DNA from: Trichostrongylus colubriformis | Lineage: Eukaryota; Nematoda; Chromadorea; Rhabditida; Trichostrongylidae | DNA: 64,000 nucleotides | Direction: 5' to 3' | Assembly (NCBI GenBank): GCA_963978905.1 | Contig: OZ022256.1 | Span: forward strand, 49,338,001-49,402,000 | In this document: positions 58,071 through 64,000 of the stretch, piece by piece | Position numbering within the stretch: position 1 is the first letter of the stretch | Layout: the number at the start of each line of letters is the position of its first letter | Made by a program: the position numbers and the translations under genes | Notes under the pieces: model-generated | Databases searched by the model: none | Seen by the model: only the letters and a program-made list of their open reading frames with translations | What the model was told of the DNA's origin: nothing

Positions 58071-61000
58071 TCAAACTACACCAATATCAGTACTTATGCT
58101 TTCAATCCGCAATTGTGCTATTGATGCGGAAGTATGACTAGGAATAAATGGAAGACTTCGTAGAAATGGAAGACGGTCCAATATCCTGAAATAAATTTTT
58201 GTGATGGTATTTTATGAAACGGGTGAAAAGTGTCAGGAAAATGGGTATGTGTCTTTACATTCAAAAACAGCAACGCCTGGAGACCTAAGGGCATGCGAGT
58301 AGATTGCGGTCGTGTTCCTCAGCGCGCTATCAGTTCGTAATTTCGAATTCGAGAAAAATTGAAAAGAAATTGGTATTGGGCAGGGTGACCCATTTTGGGT
58401 GGTGCGACGACTCGGTACGGTGTCCTGACGCCAACCCAAATGCGCTAGTGGCGGCTCTTTTGAAGGAAAAGGATGGTAGATGTTGAAAAATTCCACAAAA
58501 TGTGTACTTTTTGTCTAGTTTCCACTACTATGCGCTACTTTTCATATCGGAGTTATAGCACGCTACCAAAAATCGATGAATTCTTCAGGCACTTCTGAAG
58601 ATACCTGTTCATCCATTCCGGAAAGGCGTAACCATCCTCATCATCGATCTGTTTCTCGTCGAAATATTGGTCGTAGCCTTGTAAACCTCGTTGTCGCTGA
58701 GTGGCCCCTAAAAATCCAAATATACCCAAACATGAATAAATCGATAGATGACGTAATTCTGGCCCTTGCCGAAATAATGGAGATCAGACCTATAATTTCA
58801 TGAAATCGACGAAATTGTTAAAATGAGCGATTAAATGAGGATTCGAACCTGGTACAGTATTGTCCAGAATGACAGCTACTACGCCTCCGACAAGCATTTT
58901 TATGCTTAGCAGCATGTTGACGACTTGATCCAATTCTTGGTTCCCTGAAGTGATTAAATTTGAAACGAATCGTATCCTGTCCTGTTCTCAGTAGGCACAT
59001 TGGTTTATTTCACATCGAATTTAGTTTGGAGCAGGGAAATTGGTAGGAGAGTAGTTTCCTGAAAGAATCCGAATCAAAATCGGGAGCCCTGCACGCCATT
59101 TGTTGATTTGTAAATTTCAAAACTGGAACTCGAAGTCGATTTGGAACTCAACTAGAACATCGCATGTACCTTTGGTGACGCAAAATCCCCGTATCCACCC
59201 ATTGGGGACGGTTTTATGAACCATCTGCCGAAAACGGTCATCGGGTCATTTGTGTATTCAAAAATAATTTTGTTATTGTTGTACCTGAATTGAACGGCGA
59301 TCGTTCCAGATGAAGTGGAAGTATAAGGCCTGCCATCAGTGATAAGCCCAATATGGACAGATTTCGAGTCAATTTCAGATCTATCAGCTGAAATCAATGT
59401 TTTTATTCATCACTATTACAAAATTCATTTGAAGGGTACGCAATTCGAACGATCTGCTGCCTCTTATTATTAATAAGTCCAAGCCATCGATAATTGTGGT
59501 TTTGCACCGAGATCGAAATATTGCTTATGAACAGTCATATGGATGCCTTTCACGCCGATGCCCATTCAAAAAGTCATGTCCCGAAGGATTATGACGATAT
59601 GGCAAGGGGCCGTCGAATTTGAATTGAATTGATCTCATTCCTTGTCACAGATCTATGAAACGGATCAAAATGGATAAAGGATAAAGTTTTGGCGTTAATT
59701 AATCCCTTCTTGGGATGCGCCGCACATTCTAGTTACATTCAGAATCGTGGTGGCTGGTGAATGTGATGTGGCCTATACAATGACTTGCGGTAGCCAGCCG
59801 ATGTACAAGTCAGTGCATTTATCCTCCCAGACAAGTCTGGTAGCAATTTGCCGACCCCGGAGGGATGGAAGGCTTGGCTGGCCTGGGCAGGCGTTAATGA
59901 GGGATTTGATCTCCGCACCATGAGAGTGGGGTGTGCGCCACCTGTCACTACACCACCTCCAATCTGACACGGATCGAAAACCGTACGTAATACCCAAAAA
60001 TTTGTTGCGAAATTAAAGTAAGCTAGCAAAGACATTCGAAAATAATTTTTCAGAACATCTGCAAAAGCCCGATGATGTCCATTCAACAATTTCGAGTCAC
60101 CAGAAAAGCCAATAAAAACGGTGAAATAGCGGCGGTACCTGTAGATTACTCAACGCCACACCGGCTATCATCGATATTCCCATCATGAGAATGCCACCGA
60201 CCAGTGCGTCAGGGATCGATGCCAACAAGGCGGCCATTTTAGTGAAAAGGCCCAAAAGGATCAATAAAAGACCGGCGATCTGCATGGTTGTTCGGCTGGC
60301 CACCTGGAAAAAGTCGGGTTGGACAAGGTTGACCTCAAGGATGTCGTCTCTGAAACGTGCCTTGGTGACGTGAATCAAAGCGATGTTCTCGGCATAGGTG
60401 GTGACACCGGTACACACACCCATCACTGACGCAAACATACTACCGAGACCTGAAATATGTAAAAGTGGGTCAATTTTGTGGAACACTTCAAAATTGTTTT
60501 TTGTGGTGTTGGCGAAGATGATTTTTCCGAACGATTTCTTAGCAGAAGTCTCATTGCCGTAGTGGGTGCTATACTATCGACCCTATTACCAATTCCCCAG
60601 CTTCGCAACAATCTTCCCGATTGGCAACCATGCAAACAGAACCGACACTCCTCATTTTCAGGCGAAATTTTGCAAATTCTGTTCTTCAGAGGACTCAAGG
60701 AAATAGATTATTGAAGCCTTTCTAAAGTCTTCCAAGATCACAACTTGCAAATTGGCCTAATTGCGACTTCACGCTTTATCTAGCCGACTCTTGATAGCTC
60801 TTTTACTTCCTACTCTCGCTAGTACATTGCTAGAATTTTTTTTTTATTTTTTGCCATTTTAGGAAGACTTCACCAATCTAAATAGTTCCGTATTCGTACA
60901 ACATCGAATTCCTCTTGGAATTGATGACTGGCGATTTAGCATTCATGATTGCCAGTTGACGAGATTGTTGCGGAGCTCGGGAATGGGTGATGGGTCGATA

Positions 61001-62114
61001 GGATAGCAACCACTGTGGCAATGAGGCCTCCGCCATATGACTTGAGATCACAACCGACAGTCGAAACAACCAATAATCGGTCTGCTCACCCTCAACCATA
61101 ATGGCGCGATTGACAGCGTTCTTGGGAGGTGCTTTTTGTTGTGAGACCCGAGCCAGCAGGTCGTAAGCGCCGATATTCTCGATAACGCTCGAAAGGCACG
61201 ACGCCACATATCCCATGCACAGTCCCATGCTCCACTTAGGCATGCCGAATTGACCTTAACACACAAGGAGAACTGCTGTAGAAATCGTAACTGCAACTAG
61301 CTGACACTTTTATTTTTATTTACTGACATTTTTTATTTCTTACATTCTTTGTTTATTAACATTTCTAACACATTATTTTTATTTAAGCATTTTAGCAATA
61401 AAAAGGTCATCAGCTGAATATTTCTCTAACTTTTATTGCAGATAATTTTATTTATGCCTTTTATGAATAGTGTAGTTCCCAGTTTATGCAATTCCGAGTG
61501 TACTTTTCTGGATTTGTTAAAGTTCCATGGCTCGTACTGATTTAATTTCATATGTAAAAATGATGTCCCTGTAGGAACGTACCAGGAAACGGCACCTGGA
61601 ACCATGGTGACTCTCTGAGTACCACCATCGTGAAGTTTTTATCGGTTCGAGCCTGGCCGCCTGGCGGTTCAAAATCAGTGATTGTCATCAGATAACAAAT
61701 GAACCACACCAGTATTATGCTGAGAAGGTACTGAAACAGCAGATTATCAGTAAGCACTTGAACGGCAAAAAAAATCCGTTGGACCTTTGTAAGACCCCTA
61801 GTAAGCACGACAATATACCATCCTTTCGGTATCTCCAATTACGCCCATTTACCTTCCAAAATTAGCCTGCACCGAAGTGATTCCTGACGAACAGCGTAAA
61901 AATTAATGCACGGTATCGACCGATACACGTTTTTCGTTGTGTTGCTTCGATATTTGAAAATGTGCCTATTGCGACAAGCATGAGACCCACCGGAAACTGT
62001 CCAAAAAGTCGAATTCTGGTTGTTATAACTCGGCTCTTCTTGAATGAATAGTAAGGAACTGGTAGACGAACGTCCTCTAGATAGACTGCCATCGCTACGA
62101 TGCTGACGAGCATA
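58071..62114 (-). CDS. SLC23 / nucleobase-ascorbate transporter (C-terminal 368 residues, 9 exons)
   Basis: Exons on the minus strand: 62114-61991, 61730-61583, 61254-61090, 60449-60361, 60303-60139, 59387-59285, 58944-58849, 58707-58605, 58185-58071; all phases agree. The protein begins in mid-membrane domain (AVYLEDVRLPVPYYS). Then come IILVWFICYLMTITDF, PKWSMGLCMGYVASCLSSVI, LARVSQQKAPPKNAVNRAI, the NAT signature region TYAENIALIHVTK/VASR, AGLLLILLGLFTKMAALLAS, NLSILGLSLMAGLILP, VVNMLLSIKMLVGGVVAVIL and a C-terminal tail LPFLRSLPFIPS. Family members move ascorbate, urate or nucleobases with Na+ or H+ across the plasma membrane. The substrate cannot be predicted. In the NAT motif the usual Gly (N-x-G) is Ala here. 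Exons for the first part, about 200 residues in the family, lie beyond the first intron and probably beyond the window. The intron 60360-60304 begins with GC. Confidence 0.88.
59671..59968 (-). mobile_element. tRNA-derived SINE, family A, copy 3
   Basis: It has the same head-to-tail layout as 16128-16424: tRNA-like GGTGGTGTAGTGACAGG, B-box-like GGAGATCAAATCCC, and an ATCCTTT-type tail. It is flanked by the target-site duplication CGGATCAAAA (59661-59670) and CGGATCGAAAA (59970-59980). It lies in the SLC23 intron between 60139 and 59387. Confidence 0.8.
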
Positions 62115-62211
62115 CTGTAAACAAGGCCTGGATTATCATAAATTGATAAATAGCGAGCAAAACAATGGGCAGAGGTGTGGTGGACAAATCCACTCAGATA
62201 TTAGCTAAATT

Positions 62212-62462
62212 GTTGAATCCATGCATATCCGATCCGAGTTCTATCGCCTCGGATGAAAGTTCGTGGATTCACGCTGTTCTCCGCCATCATCAGCACTCAG
62301 TAGTCCACATTGGACTTGTCCGAGCAGGTATATTGTGGCGCGAAGATAATTCATCGAATAGTGTGCCTACCAAACCGACGCGTTATCCACTGCGCCAGTC
62401 ACCAACATGGAATTGAAGTTGCAGATTTCATTGAAGATCGTTTGTTTCAAATTTTGAAATTC
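62212..62462 (-). mobile_element. tRNA-like SINE, family B, copy 1
   Basis: On the minus strand an A-box-like GACTGGCGCAGTGGATAACG is followed by a region resembling the copy at 62562-62806 over most of its length. The B box is not obvious. It lies upstream of the first visible SLC23 exon, probably within an intron. Confidence 0.55.
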
Positions 62463-62561
62463 AACACCTGTCTATCGCGTTCGCATGTTCATTGGAAAGT
62501 GATGTGAAAGTAACCAGTGGCCAGTTATATAGGACGAAAACTGCTCAAAAATGTTCTGGTT

Positions 62562-62806
62562 GTTGGACCCATGATTTCCCGCCCCAGCTCCTTGCACTCA
62601 GACGGTAATTTGTGGATGCATATTGCTCTACGCCATCCTCAACACTCAGTTGGCCGAGTGGGCCACTCCAACTGGGTATCTGTGGCGCGGTCAGCGATCC
62701 GTCGAGCGTGTGTTCATGACACTAATGCTCTACCAGCTGCGCTAACGATGAACAGCGACACGTTGCCTCAGCTCTTATCAAAGATTGTTTCGCACATTTC
62801 AATTTG
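62562..62806 (-). mobile_element. tRNA-like SINE, family B, copy 2
   Basis: On the minus strand it contains TCGTTAGCGCAGCTGGTAGA, an excellent tRNA D-arm/A-box match, then an anticodon-arm-like GTGTCATGAACAC. It aligns with 62212-62462 in the same orientation at a spacing of 350 bases. A full tRNA cloverleaf is not preserved, so it is a tRNA-derived repeat or pseudogene rather than a tRNA gene. Confidence 0.6.
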
Positions 62807-63064
62807 ATAACAGCTCCACTCGTTCATGAGCAGCGGCTTCACTGTTCTTATTTTTTAAGGAGAGGAGACATTGGGCCGGGCGACGAGCCTCTGCACAGCA
62901 GTAAGCAATTGAACCTCCTCGGCTTTATACTTTTTGGCCCTTTCTCAACGCCTACCAAAAAAGTCTCCGGGGTCCTTGCATTAGTCGTTTTTGTTTCTTT
63001 CGGATATTCTCGTTGTTGAAGCATTCTTTGTTGCTGTTTGCTATTTTTGTTTTAGCCTGTCACT

Positions 63065-63185
63065 TCGACATATTTAATAAATAAATAAGTAAATAAATAA
63101 ATAATTAATCAATCAATCAATTAATTAATTAAATAAATAAGTAAATAAATAATTAAATAGATGAATGAATAAATAAATAAATGGT
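63065..63185. repeat. AAAT/AATC-type AT-rich microsatellite
   Basis: Tandem AAATA and AATC units run for about 120 bases (for example AATAAATAAGTAAATAAATA and AATCAATCAATCAATTAATT). It is a simple repeat. Confidence 0.9.
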
Positions 63186-63525
63186 CAATCAACCAGTAAA
63201 TCAGTTGAAACCGTCTACAATATCAGCTGTCCAAATACCCCCGATTCAACTGAATTTGGAACTCCGGGAAAAAAACTGTGGCGAGGGAGACACAAATCTT
63301 GAGAAGGCACACATACCTAGAGGAAAAGTGAAGTAAATATTAGTTAATCAATGTAACTAGTAGGGATAAGGCATCTAATGAGGTGCCACATATTGTAGAA
63401 TATTGATTTAGCAAATAAATAAGTAAATGAACGAGTAGGGAAATCATTACTAGGGACAAATGTCGTATTCTGTGATGCTCTTCGGCCATTCAGAGCCTGA
63501 GGATGGAGAACTGAGCCAAATATTA

Positions 63526-63840
63526 GGTAGTCTAAAAAGTCTTTTCGTATTTTTAAATACCGCTTTTTCCCTCAAAACTGCTTCCCACAAAATTTCTTCT
63601 GTACATATATATGTAGTACAAGTCCACGCGCATCTATAGGTACTGTTGTCTTCCATCTCTCGGATAACCCTTTTCGGCGAAATAAAAATGTCAAAAGTCA
63701 CTTCATTCTCAATTCCAATTTTTTTCTTAGAATGGCGTTAGACAGGGAAAGGAAAAGGTGATAATCCGATGGAGCAAGATCAGGGCTATAAGGCAGCAAT
63801 TTTTATCCGAGCTCGAAAATTTTTTAAAAGAAAAAATTCA
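63526..63840 (-). mobile_element. mariner 3'-end fragment
   Basis: The end GGTAGTCTAAAAAGTCTTTT next to TA is mariner-like. Reading the minus strand leftward from about 63800 gives YSPDLAPSDYHLF, the third catalytic motif, then a decayed transposase C-terminus. The remainder of the element is missing. An inverted partial copy follows immediately to the right. Confidence 0.75.
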
Positions 63841-63990
63841 AAAAATTTTTTACCACTAGTGAAAAAATGACTCGCAAAAAATTCTCGAGCTTGGATAAAA
63901 ATTGCTGCCCCATCCACCTTATAGCCCTCATCTTGCTCCATCGGATTATCACCTTTTCCTTTCCCTGTCTAACGCCATTCAAAGAAAAAA
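63719..63990. repeat. Palindrome formed by mariner transposase fragments
   Basis: The left arm (about 63730-63825) and right arm (about 63885-63985) are inverted copies containing GGCGTTAGACAGGGAAAGG and its complement. Both encode the YSP(D/H)LAPSDYHLF region on opposite strands, so the palindrome is a head-to-head duplication of a transposase segment and not a TIR pair. Confidence 0.8.
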
Positions 63991-64000
63991 TTTTTTATAA

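Noticed and set aside
58576..58803. 75-codon plus-strand frame from MNSSGTSED
   Set aside because: It is antisense to the SLC23 exon at 58707-58605, whose protein (QRQRGLQGYDQYFD) fits the family and splice phases.
59152..59397. Minus-strand 81-codon frame ending in SPMGGYGDFASPK
   Set aside because: The same bases in another frame give the SLC23 exon LTRNLSILGLSLMAG with correct splice sites, so this frame is a shadow.

Overview
The window looks like nuclear DNA of a nematode, most probably a strongylid (hookworm-like) parasite. The main reasons are many short introns (50-60 bases) mixed with long repeat-filled ones, TTTCAG-type acceptors, three genes whose closest relatives I recognise from animals including Caenorhabditis, and a dense load of mariner, RTE, hAT-like and BEL/Pao-like remnants, fold-back MITEs and tRNA-derived SINEs. 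The species cannot be fixed from the sequence alone. No bacterial-style operon, CRISPR array, rRNA or intact tRNA gene was seen.

Three host genes can be assembled exon by exon with consistent splice phases. (1) 12859-25154, plus strand: the 3' part of a contactin-type neuronal adhesion receptor (Ig2-Ig6, four fibronectin III domains, GPI-type tail), 20 exons, 949 residues. Its 5' end (Ig1, signal peptide) was not found and may lie before the window. (2) about 50584-57583, plus strand: a LARP7-like La-related RNA-binding protein, 16 exons, 564 residues. (3) 58071-62114, minus strand: the C-terminal two thirds of an SLC23 / nucleobase-ascorbate transporter, 9 exons, 368 residues, convergent with gene 2. 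Each gene contains one intron that is best read as GC-AG rather than GT-AG, and two of these are 57 bases long and frame-preserving.

The left 12.8 kb has no gene I can support. It holds a 430-base fold-back MITE, a 2-kb palindrome with tRNA-like sequence in each arm, a truncated SINE and dispersed repeats. The contactin introns carry at least four more copies of the same MITE family, one of them split by a SINE with a target-site duplication.

From 26.3 to 49.8 kb lies a transposon nest: a decayed mariner, a degenerate RTE-type non-LTR retrotransposon, a tandem pair of BEL/Pao-like gag remnants with long direct repeats, a DD37D Tc1/mariner relative, four further mariner insertions of different lineages (two with intact transposase frames and TIRs bounded by TA) plus one mariner end fragment, and an 879-residue hAT-type protein on the minus strand that is open throughout. 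The right end (62.2-64.0 kb) holds two tRNA-derived SINE-like repeats, an AT-rich microsatellite and a mariner 3' end rearranged into a palindrome.
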